64,000 nucleotides of DNA from Pseudorasbora parva (lineage: Eukaryota; Chordata; Actinopteri; Cypriniformes; Gobionidae). Below, in pieces: positions 11,480-25,936 of the stretch (its first letter is position 1; every line of letters starts with the position of its first letter). A program made the position numbers and the translations under genes. Under the pieces are notes generated by a model. That model had not been told where the DNA came from, ran no database searches, and was given only the letters and a program-made list of their open reading frames with translations. The stretch lies in the NCBI RefSeq assembly GCF_024679245.1, contig NC_090184.1:14594144-14658143 (forward strand), written 5' to 3'.

Positions 11480-12330
11480 TCATGGTTCAAGTTTGACAAA
11501 AGTCCTAAGGTCTTGGACAACTCTGATGAAGAGTGACACTAGGTTAATTGCAAAAAATAATTTCGGGTCAAAATGACCAGAGGAACGGATGAGAGTAAAC
11601 CATTTAAACTGAATGGATGCCAAAGCCCCGGCTGATAAAGAGTTATAAGCTTAGACTCAGGTGTCCTCAGAAAGGGATCATCTCCTGAAATGAGAATAGC
11701 AGTGAGGTCGTCTCATAGCAGGCAGATAGGGATTGCTAGATCTAGCTGATTTGCTCTATATTTGTGGCTAAAAGAGCTCTTTTCCATATTGAGTTTATAT
11801 CCTGTTGCAGAGAATTACCTCATTGCTTATTCTGTCTGCACTTTTTTCTGCAATTCGTTCTTTTTACTCCAGCTCTTTTTTTTTTCTCACAGAGAATGAT
11901 AGAGCAATCATTTGAAGGCATGCACTGATTTACAACATATGGCTCGATGCACATGTACAGAGGGCGTTATTCGGAAACTCAAGGCCATCTGGGCATATTC
12001 ATTGTTCATATATTAATGGTCATTTAACTTTTGTTATATGCAACTGCATACACTTCAAAGAAATAGTAATTCAATTCAATACTCACCCTTGTATATGTTT
12101 ATGGATGAAACACCACCATCATTAAAGGTAAAATATATAAAATGTTTCACTACTATGAGCTGAACCTGAGAATCAAATCAGTCTGATTTGTGATTGAATC
12201 ATTTAAAGTTTTGTGAACTGGATAAGCCTTTATTTTGGGCTATTGAAACGAAAAGATTCAACTTTTGTTCACTAGTTATTCATGGCGTTATAGTTCTTAA
12301 AGCTTTGAATATAGTTGTATATGAACAATT
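11480..12330. other. No gene recognised
   Basis: AT-rich sequence without a clear repeat structure or coding signal. Confidence 0.3.
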
Positions 12331-12644
12331 TGGTAACACTTTACAATAAGGTTCATTAGTTAATATTAGTTAACTACATTAGTTAACATGAACTAATGAT
12401 GAACTGCACTTATAAAGCATTTATTGATCTTTCTTAATGTTATTTTCAACATTTACTAATGTATTATTAAAATCGTGTTAACATTAGTTAATGCAATGTG
12501 AACTAACATGAACAAAGCATAAACAGCTGCATTTTTATCAACTAGCATTAACAACAATGAACTAATAGAGGGGTTGTTTGTCATGATTAGTTCATGTTAA
12601 CTAATGCATTAACTAATTTTAACCGTATTGTAAAGTGTTGCCAA
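12331..12644. mobile_element. Palindromic MITE, GGTAACACTTTACAATA ends
   Basis: Begins TGGTAACACTTTACAATAAGG and ends GTATTGTAAAGTGTTGCCA. The interior is made of TTAGTTAAC/GTTAACTAA motifs in both orientations. This is the best-preserved copy in the window. Confidence 0.75.
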
Positions 12645-12708
12645 CTACTTGTATTATGCTTAATTTAATTTGTTTTTTTTGGATCCTGCTTGGTCTTCAT
12701 TCATCGGC

Positions 12709-13170
12709 CATGTTTACATGCGCTCCGATAATTAGATTCTTACGGACTTAATCACAGTAAGATATTTTCATGACAAGGGCAAACCTCTTCACTCACTGCA
12801 ATGAATGGTGGTTATTTATACAGGCACAGCACAAATGATGAACTCATATGGTAGATGTCTTACTGGCCACTGTTTTAATCTACAACAATCTGCAAAACGC
12901 ATTTCTAGCCAATGTTTTTTTTCAGTGATGTGCCTACATTTTTTTTTTTTTTTTTTTGCAATATTTTCGCCCATCAGTAGGCTATATATTGTATATAATG
13001 TTGTGCAACATTGTCAACATGAACTACATGTGTTCAGTACTCAAAAATGTGCTGTCTACTTTAAAGCCATGTTTCTGAGTCAGCGTCATCCATGTACGTC
13101 ACAAGCACATGTGCACTTTGGTCAGAATGGAGTAGATTGATTATAACGTTTGCATGCACTGCAAAAAAAA
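12709..13170. mobile_element. Possible MITE (CATGTTTACATGCG / CGTTTGCATGC)
   Basis: Weakly mirrored ends around CATGTTTACATGC and GTTTGCATGCA. The interior includes a poly(T) tract at 12940-12957. The 111-codon plus-strand ORF has a Phe run from that tract and no domain. Confidence 0.35.
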
Positions 13171-13201
13171 ATTCCATTATCCCTTTAACTTATTTTGATG
13201 A

Positions 13202-13830
13202 GTTAAACCAGTACACCCAGAAATAAAAAAATACTCCATGATTTACTCACCCTCAAGCCATCGTAAAGGTGTAGATGACATTCTTCTTTCAGACAAATAC
13301 AATATGAATTATATAAAAATATGTCCTGGCTCTTCTAAGCATTGTAACGGCAGTGAATGGCAGCCCAAAATTTGAAGCCAAAAAAAGTAATCTACATGGC
13401 ATTCGGGGGGTTAATAAAGGCTTTCTGAAGCGAATCGATGGGTTTTTGTAAGAAAAATATCTATTTAACACATAAAATATCTAACTTCTGGCAAACCGGC
13501 TTCCGTATTCAACTTACGGAAAAAGCGCAAGTGGCGTGATGATAACAACGAACATAGCGTAAGCATTTTGAACTGCAAGAGTGAGTTGAATGCAGAAGGC
13601 CTTTATTAACCCCACGGAGCCATGTGCATTACTTTTATAATGGATGGAGGCGCTTTTTTTGGGGCTTAAAATTTTGGGCTGCCAACTGCCATTATAAAGC
13701 TTGTATTAGCCAGGACATTTTTTTTATATATAACTCTGATTGTAAAATAAAATTTCATATACACCTAGAATGGCTTGAGGGTGAGTAAATTATGGGCTAA
13801 TTTTCATTTTTGAGGGAATTATCTCTTTAA
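13202..13830. mobile_element. Fold-back MITE (TTAA/GGGTGAGTAAAT type)
   Basis: CCATGATTTACTCACCCTCAAGCC on the left is mirrored by GGCTTGAGGGTGAGTAAATTATGG on the right. GCAGCCCAAAATTT/AAATTTTGGGCTGC and TCCTGGCT/AGCCAGGA are also paired. The right end GAATTATCTCTTTAA is decayed. Confidence 0.7.
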
Positions 13831-14159
13831 GTTATAGAAAATTCAACTTGTTTTTTTTAAAGTCAGTTTAATGTAATTAAAGTTGAAATGACTTAAAAAT
13901 CAAAGTTGACAGTACTTAATTTTAGGCATAGAAACTTTTTTTAAATTTTTTTTACTGTTTATTGTGATTAAAATTGCCATATGCTACATATTTTATGAAT
14001 ACGGTTGCTATGATTATGAGCTTAATCACATCAGTGTCATCAAAGTATTGCGTTTACATAAGGTGAATTTTAATACAAACAGCATTATGAGGGTGCCTGT
14101 AAATGTACCCATTGTAATATGGAAAGGATTAACCAACAGCTTCTTCAGAATTTATCTTT

Positions 14160-14235
14160 TTGCATTCAATAGAACGACATGAGGGTGAGTAAATGACCAG
14201 TTTTTAGCTGCTGTGGCTGAAGTCTCCCTTTAAAT
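14160..14235. mobile_element. Right-end remnant of a TTAA MITE
   Basis: AACGACATGAGGGTGAGTAAATGACCAG followed by TCCCTTTAAA matches the right terminus of the family and has no left partner. Confidence 0.45.
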
Positions 14236-14239
14236 GGAA

Positions 14240-15560
14240 CAGGAAAAAAAAAAGTTGTTTAACTCCCTCTACTCTGCCGCTCCTTGATTTGAGATCTCAA
14301 ACCGAAACCTGTTGTGCCTGAGTTATTTATCAATCACGAGCCAATCTTAGCTCCCCTTTCTTGTAAAGATCAACAGTAGCCAGAGAGCGATACCAGTAGC
14401 TGATGGTGGCGATAAACCTCTGATCTGTGGAAACATGGTGCCCCACTGTTACAGCAATGAAGGCGATGAGAGCAGATAAGCCATTATGCCAGCCTTGGCT
14501 TGTCAGCTGTATTGTGTTCTTCCTCATAAACCTATTCAGTGATTAAGCACCTGTTTGTAATGTCAAGCTCCAGGAAAATAAGCACACAGGTGTCAGACAG
14601 CCTTACAGTAACAGCCTGATTCGCAAACGGTTTTTAAATCAGTGGAGTCATGATCAGATGGAACAGACATCCTAATTTGTAGGATGTCATACGGCATGAC
14701 GCAATTTTTAATTCAGCGAATGGAAATTTCCAGGCTCGCTCATAATGAAATAATATCCTGATTTAACGCTGTTCCATTTTTAAAAAACAACTGTTCTTTT
14801 TTAAAGTAGAACATTGTGATCCTACGGGGTAATGCAGAGAGAAGTGCAGATAGACTTTTTGCCCTGCATAGTCTCCTACATTAACTCATTTGATTATTTT
14901 CCCAACTAAACTTTACTTTTGATCTGTCCATCTAATTTGCTCATTGTATGGATAGGTAAACGTAACTTATTTCTTTTGGCCAAACATCAGCAGAGAACAA
15001 ATGGACGTGCTCCACTCAAAACAGTCTTTGACTTTAGTATGCAAATGTGTTGGAGGAGTAAGGTCTGCGTTCACTGCTTCGTTTAGTGACCTTTGATACT
15101 TGCAGATAATATGACAAAATGGAGCACACTATGATGCAAAAACATTGAACACAGTTCAAATCAAACAAGGGCTCCAGACAGCGGCTAAAATAGTTGCAAA
15201 TGCGGCACAAACAAAAATTTGCAATAATATTTGAATATGTAGACCACTGGCGAAAATGGGGAAAACTGTGCACATTTATATCAGGTTTTTTATCAGATAT
15301 TATCTGTTAGCATGCATGCCTATGTTTTCTGCACGCAATGACAAACTAGAACTAGAAGATATCTTTATTAATCTGAGCTTTTTAATAAGTCTGTCAAGAA
15401 TTACGAAACAGACTGTAACACTAAACCGTAATTTTTGCAGATATGACTGACACTATAGGCAGAAGATTTTCACAGAATCTTTTTACAGACTAATATAGAT
15501 ACATATTCACAGTATAGCAGTTCCTTTATTGATAAATTAACAATAGTATTTTATAAGTAT
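14240..15560. other. Apparently unique DNA; no gene recognised
   Basis: No MITE ends or transposon peptides. The 65-, 79- and 64-codon ORFs show no domain. The part at about 14300-14780 is the least repeat-like and could be a conserved non-coding element, but this cannot be decided from one sequence. Confidence 0.25.
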
Positions 15561-15564
15561 ACAT

Positions 15565-15760
15565 GGATCCACTTTATATTAGGTGGCCTTAACTACTACG
15601 TACTAACATTTAAATTATTCAATTGATCCAATCCACTTATTGTGTACATACAAGTTTTACATCTATACTTACATTTTAAAAATTACCTGAATGTAATTAC
15701 ATTTTGATTCATTTTTGTAACTACATCTATAATTACAGTTGACACTTTCTTGAAGGCACT
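15565..15760. mobile_element. Left half of a GGACCCACTTTATATTAGG MITE
   Basis: GGATCCACTTTATATTAGGTGGCCTTAACTAC closely matches the left end of the complete element at 25937. The right end is missing. Confidence 0.6.
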
Positions 15761-16022
15761 CTATGTAAGTTTTTTACTTTACTAAAGCATAAAAATACCA
15801 TAATATGTTTGCAGATATTTAGTAAACATGCTAAATTCACCTACTTGTTTCTCAGAAAAGTAATGCTACAGCCAGTTATTCTGCTTTGAAATGTGTGTCC
15901 AGTGTTTGTTTTTGTCTGTCTGATACTGCACGTTGCCAGTTTACCCAATAATATTTCGAAACCACAAGCTGCCAGTTGGCGGAAAATACATTGTACTGCT
16001 ACCAATGGAAGCCAGCGAAATG

Positions 16023-17545
<1,523 letters not shown>

Positions 17546-17582
17546 ACATGAACAATAAGTTTGTTACTGTATTTGTTCATCT

Positions 17583-17809
17583 TTGTTAAGGTTAGTTAAA
17601 AAAAAAATCCAGCTGTTTATGGTTTGTTCATGTTAGTTCACAGTGCATTAACTAATGTTAACAAGATTGCAATTAAGTATTTGCGAATATTGAAGTTAAC
17701 ATTAACAAAGAGTAATAAATGCTTTATAAGTGTAGTTCATTATTAGTTCTTGCTAACTAATGTATTTAACTAATGTTAACTAATAAACCTTAGTGTAAAG
17801 TGTTACCAT
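17583..17809. mobile_element. Truncated GGTAACACTTTACA MITE
   Basis: Ends GTGTAAAGTGTTACCA and contains TTAGTTAA/TTAACTAATG blocks like the element at 12331. The other end is missing next to the microsatellite. Confidence 0.6.
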
Positions 17810-19415
<1,606 letters not shown>

Positions 19416-19469
19416 CTATTTTATAAAATAAAACATTTTAAAAACATAATATTTAATGTGGTATAAGCA

Positions 19470-19475
19470 TTTATT
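19470..19475 (-). terminator. Candidate poly(A) signal for adrb3
   Basis: This is AATAAA on the minus strand, about 480 bp beyond the end of the candidate second exon. I found no AATAAA on this strand between 20300 and 20676, so the transcript probably runs through the candidate exon region. Confidence 0.35.
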
Positions 19476-19951
19476 CTCTGTATTGCAAAAGCTCTGTGCT
19501 TGTACAAATGAAAACCCACAAAAACATCTTAAAATTGGTCTCTTCCACCGAGTCATTAAAGTAACTACCACATTTTCTGGATAAAACCCTACAATTATCG
19601 GATCACTTCCTACATTGTAAATCCGACAGACTAGAAAATGTTCCAAATGCGTTATGAAACAAAACAATACTGAAGGGTTTTTATATATCCTTATTATGTA
19701 TCCATTTACATATCCTTTTTTTCTTGCTCCCATTTTGATTTCTAGGGAATTCATGATCATATATTTCAGCTTCTGTCTTTCATATTTTACAAGTAAAGAT
19801 ACTTTTTTATATAAAGAAGTTACTTAATCATTATCAACAATTTAGCGTCCAACAAAAAATGAACAAAAGGCCAAGTCTGCCTCTTTTAAGCTGGTCAGTT
19901 CTCTTGGGCATTTAAGAGAAAGAGCTAGGTTTAGAGCACATGTTTTCTCTT

Positions 19952-20153
19952 TCATATCAGAGCTTGTGTCCTGTTCCATTCCTCATACCTTTCTGCTGAC
20001 ATGTGTTCTTTTAAAGATAATGCCAAAATGTTCAAACCAGCGCAAAAATCTGTCCTCATGCCAGTTTTGCTTATGAACATGAAGTGTTGTAGCTCCCCAG
20101 AGGAAACTTCATCTGCATTAGGTTTAACTGGCCCACTTGTTTCTGTTTTCCAC
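19952..20153 (-). CDS. adrb3: Candidate second coding exon of adrb3 (alternative C-terminus)
   Basis: On the minus strand a pyrimidine-rich stretch followed by TTTATAG ends at 20154, giving a plausible splice acceptor. The donor GTAAGT begins inside the last sense codon of the main ORF, so that exon would end at 20681. Joining 20681 to 20153 restores CTG in phase and stays open for 66 more codons (beginning WKTETSGPV, ending TQALI) to a TGA at 19952. Mammalian ADRB3 is known to have an intron near its C-terminus, which fits. I see no domain in the extension, and it could instead be 3' UTR. The joined reading is inference. Confidence 0.4.
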
Positions 20154-20676
20154 CTATAAACACAAGCAATTATGAGCTTAAACCTTGTATACTCAACCCT
20201 ATCCATCCCCCCCCCCCCCCCTACATAAATGTCACCTGGCTGCTTTACATTCCACCATAAGCAGTACAGTAACAAGTCATTAATTTTTGCGTGAAATGTT
20301 GTACACATTCAATCGCTCTGTAATCCGAGATAATTTCAACATTGCCCTGGTCAACCTTGACGCACTTCTCACAGGGCTGTATCCCCCTGAGAAAAGTTGC
20401 CACAAGCGCGTTCACAACTTTAGGTCACCTGATAACAGCAGGTTTAAAATTCACTGGACATGTGATATTGAGCCCTACTGACATTGATTCAGGGAAATTG
20501 ATTTCAGTCATTCAATGGCACCAACACTGCAGACCTAATACTGTCATACATAATCAAGAAGTGCACCCTTTACATGAATGCTGAAATAAATCTCAGCATG
20601 GTGAGGTATAAAGGAATGTGTAAAACTCTTTTTAAGGATACACTTGACAGCCCAGAAGTAAGTAATAGAATGACAC

Positions 20677-21954
20677 TTACAGCTCTGTCTCTGGTTCGGA
20701 GAAATCACTGAAGAACATGCTGCCGTTGGAGTGCGGTGGTCCCGGTGACGGCTCATCACTCCTGTAGCTGCTCTGGCTGCTCCCTTCCCCAGGCAGTGTC
20801 CCTGACGATGTGGGGGGCTTCTCGAAAGATCCAGGCATTCCTGTCTCTGCTGACCCTAGGATGCAGGGGCATCGAGTCCGAAGCTCCTTGTAAAGGAAGT
20901 TCATTCTCAGCGAGGTTATCCAGGGACAGCCAAGAATGTTCTTGAAGGCCGCACGAAACTCTGGACTTCTGCAGTAGATGATGGGATTGAGGCCGGAGTT
21001 GATGTAGCCCAACCAGTTTAAGTAACGAAAAACGTAATCTTTCAGCACAAGTGGATAAAAGGCCTTTATGATGTTCGCCACAAAGAAAGGCAGCCAGCAC
21101 AGTGTGAAGATGCCCATGATGATGCCCAGCGTCTTGAGGGCCTTGTGCTCCTTCAAAACAGTTAATCTTGACGGTCGCCTGCGGGAACTTTTGCGCCTTG
21201 CCATTACGCCTCCGGTGTTATTGCACATCGAAGGCAAGTTGTTGTTGCCATGAATCGCCGTCTGTACCTGATTTCCCATGCACTCGTTTTGAAACCTCAG
21301 CCGGCTCTTGTCGATTAGCTGTACCTGCCGTGTGGCAATAAGAAAGACACGAGCGTAGACGAAAATCATGATGATTAGTGGGATGTAGAACGAAACCACT
21401 GATGAAATTATAGCAAAATGTACGGTCGTATCAAAATCACAGCACTCTGCTTTCTGGTAACAATCGTCACCCTTCACATGCCAGGACCCATTCATAATGG
21501 GGACAAAGGAGATAAGAGCCGAGACCAGCCACACAACACAAACGATAATTCGAGCCCTGCACTTATTCAGAAGCACTTTATACCGCAGTGGCCGTGTGAT
21601 CGCAATATACCGATCCACCGCGATGATGCAAAGGGTCTCTATACTGGCGGTGACGCATAAAACATCAACGGATGTCCATAAATCGCACAAATTCTTACTA
21701 AGGTACCAGGTCCCTGTTACAGCAATCTTGGCAGCCAGTGGCACCACCAGCACCCCCATTATGAGGTCAGCACATGCCAAAGACATGATGAAGATATTCG
21801 TTGTGGTCTGCAGCTGGGTGGTGCGTGCTATGGCAAGGATGACCAGAAGGTTCCCCAGGACGATAGTCGTGATGATGATCACAATGAAGAACAGATGAAA
21901 AGCTTGATAATGTACTTCATTTTCAAGGGAAGTGTTGCTCGAATTATTACTCAT
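20677..21954 (-). CDS. adrb3: Beta-3-type adrenergic receptor (class A GPCR)
   Basis: This 425-aa seven-helix receptor is expected to bind catecholamines at the plasma membrane and signal through Gs and cAMP. Visible landmarks are three overlapping N-glycosylation sequons at N3, N4 and N7; D63 (helix 2); C90; the amine-binding D97 (helix 3); DRY at 114-116; ECL2 cysteines C165, C171 and C172; helix-5 catechol serines S184, S185 and S188; CWLP at 286-289; N313; NPIIY at 323-327; and a possible palmitoylation site C343. The stretches [10 protein letters not shown] and [13 protein letters not shown] resemble beta-3 more than beta-1 or beta-2. The third intracellular loop has RRKS and RRPS PKA-type sites, and the Ser-rich tail ends in ETEL. 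The ATG at 21954 is the natural start for a short N-terminus. The stop codon overlaps a splice-donor consensus, so the C-terminus is uncertain. I cannot decide between the teleost adrb3a and adrb3b paralogs. Confidence 0.88.
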   Translation of the reverse strand: MSNNSSNTSLENEVHYQAFHLFFIVIIITTIVLGNLLVILAIARTTQLQTTTNIFIMSLACADLIMGVLVVPLAAKIAVTGTWYLSKNLCDLWTSVDVLCVTASIETLCIIAVDRYIAITRPLRYKVLLNKCRARIIVCVVWLVSALISFVPIMNGSWHVKGDDCYQKAECCDFDTTVHFAIISSVVSFYIPLIIMIFVYARVFLIATRQVQLIDKSRLRFQNECMGNQVQTAIHGNNNLPSMCNNTGGVMARRKSSRRRPSRLTVLKEHKALKTLGIIMGIFTLCWLPFFVANIIKAFYPLVLKDYVFRYLNWLGYINSGLNPIIYCRSPEFRAAFKNILGCPWITSLRMNFLYKELRTRCPCILGSAETGMPGSFEKPPTSSGTLPGEGSSQSSYRSDEPSPGPPHSNGSMFFSDFSEPETEL

Positions 21955-22122
21955 GTTTCAGTATTCAGAGATCAAAGTATTCAGTATTCAAGAGATGCAA
22001 TTTTTCAAACTGAATATCAGAAACAAGCAGCAGCAAATAGACATAGCTAGGTGCTCAAAAAGTCTATTCGATCTGTAAAGAAGTTATTGAGAAACCATGT
22101 CGATACTCTATTTAATCTTGCA

Positions 22123-22129
22123 TTTTATA
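22123..22129 (-). promoter_or_regulatory. Candidate TATA box for adrb3
   Basis: The minus strand reads GGGGGTATAAAATGCA here, a strong TATA-box match about 170 bp upstream of the adrb3 ATG. Initiation about 30 bp downstream would give a 5' UTR of roughly 140 nt. There is no transcript evidence. Confidence 0.4.
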
Positions 22130-22578
22130 CCCCCGTATCTCCAAATCTTGAACAACAGCATCAATTCCTGTTCATAAATTCTTCAGTCATCCTGAAAAAA
22201 AAGAACATGCATATTCAGCTGTCCTGTAGCATTTGAAGAAAACATATATGCTATGTTCCACACATCTGAACTGCAGATGTAGGAGGAAAGAAAAATAAAG
22301 TCCCTTTTATTCTGATTTAAAACTGGTCCAAGAGAGATTGGGGAAAAAACATTCAAACTTTTAGAAAAGCTCTTGAAGCCACCAGAGAAAAGGCAGATAA
22401 GCAGCCATCCTGTTGAAGTAGTCCGCTGAAGTAGAGTTTGAGCTGAAGTGGAGGAGGTTCAGTCAGCGTGTTACCGCCGCGTGTGTGGAGCAAGCGAGTG
22501 GAGGTGCTTCTACTGCCAAAAGCTCAAAGGAGCAGTGACACTGCCGACAATCAACAGTGGTAAAGTACTCTCCCTCTC

Positions 22579-22579
22579 T

Positions 22580-22628
<49 letters not shown>
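22579..22628. repeat. (CT)n microsatellite upstream of adrb3
   Basis: An almost pure CT tract (GA on the gene strand) about 630 bp upstream of the adrb3 start codon. It lies in a less AT-rich stretch (22440-22700) that may belong to the promoter or a distal 5' exon. Confidence 0.9.
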
Positions 22629-22633
<5 letters not shown>

Positions 22634-23014
22634 CAGCATGCTGTAGTTGCCGTCACATTTCACCCAAGAGGGGTGGAGTTGTAAAGAGTGCCTCACTCCC
22701 AATATTCACACAAACACACACACACACCCTTTATTTCTCTCTCTTCAACAAGGACACACGCAACAAACATAAAACCATTTTTATCGTGTCTGTCACAAAT
22801 CAGACTCATATAATATGAATGTCTAAACTGAAGTTAACCTGTTACAACATTAAAACTAACTGTATCAACATTAAAATAACAGCTAAATTACAAGATGTAC
22901 ATTATACAGAGATCAGTTAGTGAACATATCAAATGATAGTCTTTAAAAAAATGTTATATATAAATATATTATAGTTAAATGATCACAATATAATTAAAGT
23001 ATTAAATTATTATG

Positions 23015-23125
23015 ATTTAATTTATTCATGTGGCAGACACTTTTATCTAATGCAGCTTGCAACTTGTTTAAAGTATACATTTTATCAGTATGTGTGTTCT
23101 CTTGGGAATTGAACCTGATGATGCA
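23015..23125 (-). repeat. Truncated tRNA-derived SINE
   Basis: TTATTCATGTGGCAGACACTTTTATC, then TACATTTTATCAGTATGTGTG, then GGGAATTGAACC follows the layout of a common fish SINE on the minus strand. GGGAATTGAACC is the complement of a pol III B-box. The rest of the tRNA head is missing. Confidence 0.6.
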
Positions 23126-23913
23126 AGCACAAAAACTTTTTTTTTAAAGTGTGATCAGTCTAGGCTGTTCCCTGGAGCTTATGATCACACCGGTGTGATT
23201 AGAACGTTCAGGGCATCACATGATCAACCGCAAAATTGCTGCTTGCTTTGGGTGGCGCTGAGCCAGAGATGGACGCGCTCTGCACTTGACATATATGACA
23301 ACTATTCAGTGTTTTCAACCACATCTTTATTTTAGGTTCCATACATGTACTAGATAAACAATACATTTATACTTTGTAAAATACACACTGGTGTCAATGG
23401 AAGCAGTAATAACAATCCATTAAAATCACATGGCAAGGTGTTTTGTTAAAATCAGATACACATTGTGTATAACTATAAAGTTTACTCTATTCTTCTCCCA
23501 CTTCACTGGCCGCTTACTTTCATGTATTTCTGGAGAAGTGAATGAATTGATGTGTTGTAAATCCGACAGATCCAATTAGTCACACATTACAGATCAACCA
23601 ACATGAGCATTATACTTTTTTTTTCAACAAACAAAAAACATTCATTTACAAATTTTTTGAGAATCATAATATCATGGAGTTGATATAGCAAACAATTTTG
23701 TGATTATTTTAAGTGAAAAAAAAAATGGAAGTGACACATCTGCCATATAGCAGTATTGTGGCTGTGTGTGCCATTTGACAAGCATGACGCGCCAGCATGG
23801 AAATAAGTTGATACGTTCTAAAATAATGGTCACCGTAAAGAAATCATGCTGGGGGCTCAGCAAGAATATTTTAAACTTAAGTTTGAAAGGGTTCATTCGA
23901 TTTAAAAGATAAA
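23126..23913. other. No gene recognised
   Basis: AT-rich sequence with short ORFs that lack domains. Confidence 0.3.
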
Positions 23914-24415
23914 TTAAAGGGGAAGTTCAACCAAAATGTTTAATTAACCCATGATTTACTCACCCTCAAGGCATCCTAGGTGTATATGACATTCTTCATT
24001 CTTCATTCTTCTTCAGACAAATACAATCAGAGCTATATTAAATAACGTCCTGGCTCTTCGAAGCGATGCATTTGTGTGAGAAAAATATCCATGTTTAAAA
24101 CTTTATGAACTAAAATATCTAGCTTCCGACAAATGACCTATGCATCGATTTACGGCTAAAGAGTAACCCCTGACCTGACGGATGAGGTATTGACGCAATT
24201 CTCAGACAAACGCACCTCTTCGCTTTTTTGGGCTTCAAAATCAAATATTCTCTACACTTCCATTATAAAGCTTGGAAGAAATTAAAGGGGTAGTTCACAC
24301 ATGTAAGTGAATATATCTCTGATTCCATTCATCTGAAAGAAGAATTTCATTTACACCTAGGATGGCTTGAGGGTGAGTAAATCATGGGGCAATTTTAGGT
24401 GATCTATCCCTTTAA
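23914..24415. mobile_element. Fold-back MITE, TTAA at both ends
   Basis: TTAAAGGGGAAGTTCAACC at the left and GATCTATCCCTTTAA at the right. ATGATTTACTCACCCTCAAGG is mirrored by CTTGAGGGTGAGTAAATCATG. A second internal copy of the terminus (TTAAAGGGGTAGTTCAC) sits at about 24282, suggesting a nested or rearranged copy. Confidence 0.75.
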
Positions 24416-24419
24416 GAGT

Positions 24420-25140
24420 AAAATGGTTTAAAAATCATATTTAATGCTCAAGTTCATGATGAATGCTCATTGTTGTCAACTGCTTTTTAAAAGATGAATT
24501 TGATAATATTAACCCATTTACAGTTGCCAAGTGAGGATTGTACTAAAACTGAGAAGCATCCAGAAAATAGCTCTTTTTATCAAAATTAATTTGTATGTTG
24601 GTGTTGAAGTAATAATGTATAAAAAAATCAAATACTGTATATTACAGAGACAAAATTACCCAGGGCTGGCGATGACACTAACGTCTTGGTCATGTCTTGT
24701 CTTGTCTTGGTCACCATCTCACCCTGACAGTAGAGGCACTGCAACCAGACAGGCCTGTTCAGACCGAGCTCTATCTGTTCATACCCATCTTTTACTGCGT
24801 TGTCCTGGTGTTCAAAGAAACTCAGAAATGTTGTCATGTGTCAAGAATTCAGTCACAGGGCTAAGGCTGTCAATCATGTTGTGCTCAGATTAGTTTGGAG
24901 TCAAACTGATGAGTGATAGTGCATGTTTACTTATTGGGGATTTCTTTTCTTTTTTGTCAGAGCCTATCTTTAATTAGAGAGAGTTTGCAATTTGCTACTT
25001 AATAAATAAATAAATACATTACAATGTATTTAATAAATTGTTATATTTTATTATAAACAATAATAATGATAATACTTAAACTACCATGCAATTGAATGTA
25101 GTATTTTCAAAAACAAACAAATAAATAAATAAATAATAAG
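24420..25140. other. No gene recognised
   Basis: AT-rich sequence with (AATA)n-like stretches. The 120-codon ORF at 24531-24893 has no recognisable domain. Confidence 0.3.
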
Positions 25141-25620
25141 TTGGTATACAATCATAAATTGTGTTGCATTAGGCCATACAAGCATTAGCCCAATTGTATT
25201 CCTACATTAAAAGCACAAATCCAGTTTTTTTGAGAGATGAGCTTCAAAGTCTTTTGCGTTTTCAGTCATCCTCATATCACATCCAACCTGATGTTGAGTA
25301 TCTTCTTATTATCGCATTCTACTGTGCTCTGTTGCAGTGTTTGCCGATATGGACAGGATACCAGCTCCCTAGGGGCCGTTGTTCAGCACTAAAAATAATA
25401 GATGCTTATCTGGCCTGCGACTCACGCCAACCCGGCCACATCCAGGAAGAACAATCAAGACAAATGCCTGGCATGCCATTCAGCTGCGAAAATCTGGGTT
25501 GAGTAGTCACCAAGGTCTTTGTTATCAAGTACTTCCTTCCCTCTTCTGTCTCTTTCATCCTCGCTCTCTTTCTGTCTGACAGACATTATCTTATTTCATT
25601 CACACCACTCTATGCATTAC
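25141..25620. other. Possible conserved or regulatory block with a MEF2-type site
   Basis: Unique-looking, less AT-rich sequence. CTAAAAATAA at 25389-25398 fits the MEF2 consensus YTAWWWWTAR exactly. It lies about 3.4 kb upstream of the adrb3 start. The overlapping 102-codon ORF has no domain. Function is speculative. Confidence 0.25.
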
Positions 25621-25936
25621 AAACCCTTGTGAAAAAAAAAAACGTATACCAGCCAACTTAAAATAAATATTTTTTGTATTATTTAAATATTATTTAAAGG
25701 ACTTAAGTGCAAATTCAATGACTGTTCAACCTAATTGATCCATGTAATTCAGTGTTCAGACCATACAATGCAAATGCAAAAATAAAAAAATTGAAACCAG
25801 ACTCTGTTTCACGAGTTTTGGTTACATAATCATATGGAAAATGGATATTTGCCATTTTCTCTAACTTTAGAAACAATACCATTGTACCATTAGCACGGGC
25901 GTGTGGCGGCTATCGATGTAACTGCTTTATATATAT

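Larger units (their letters stand above)
21955..22800 (-). other. adrb3 5' flank
   Basis: No coding sequence is recognised. The stretch holds the candidate TATA box, the CT tract and short (CA)n. ORFs antisense to the receptor at 20700-21900 are frame shadows and are not annotated. Confidence 0.4.

Noticed and set aside
20736..21898. ORFs antisense to or out of frame with the adrenergic receptor
   Set aside because: Frame shadows of the receptor coding sequence.
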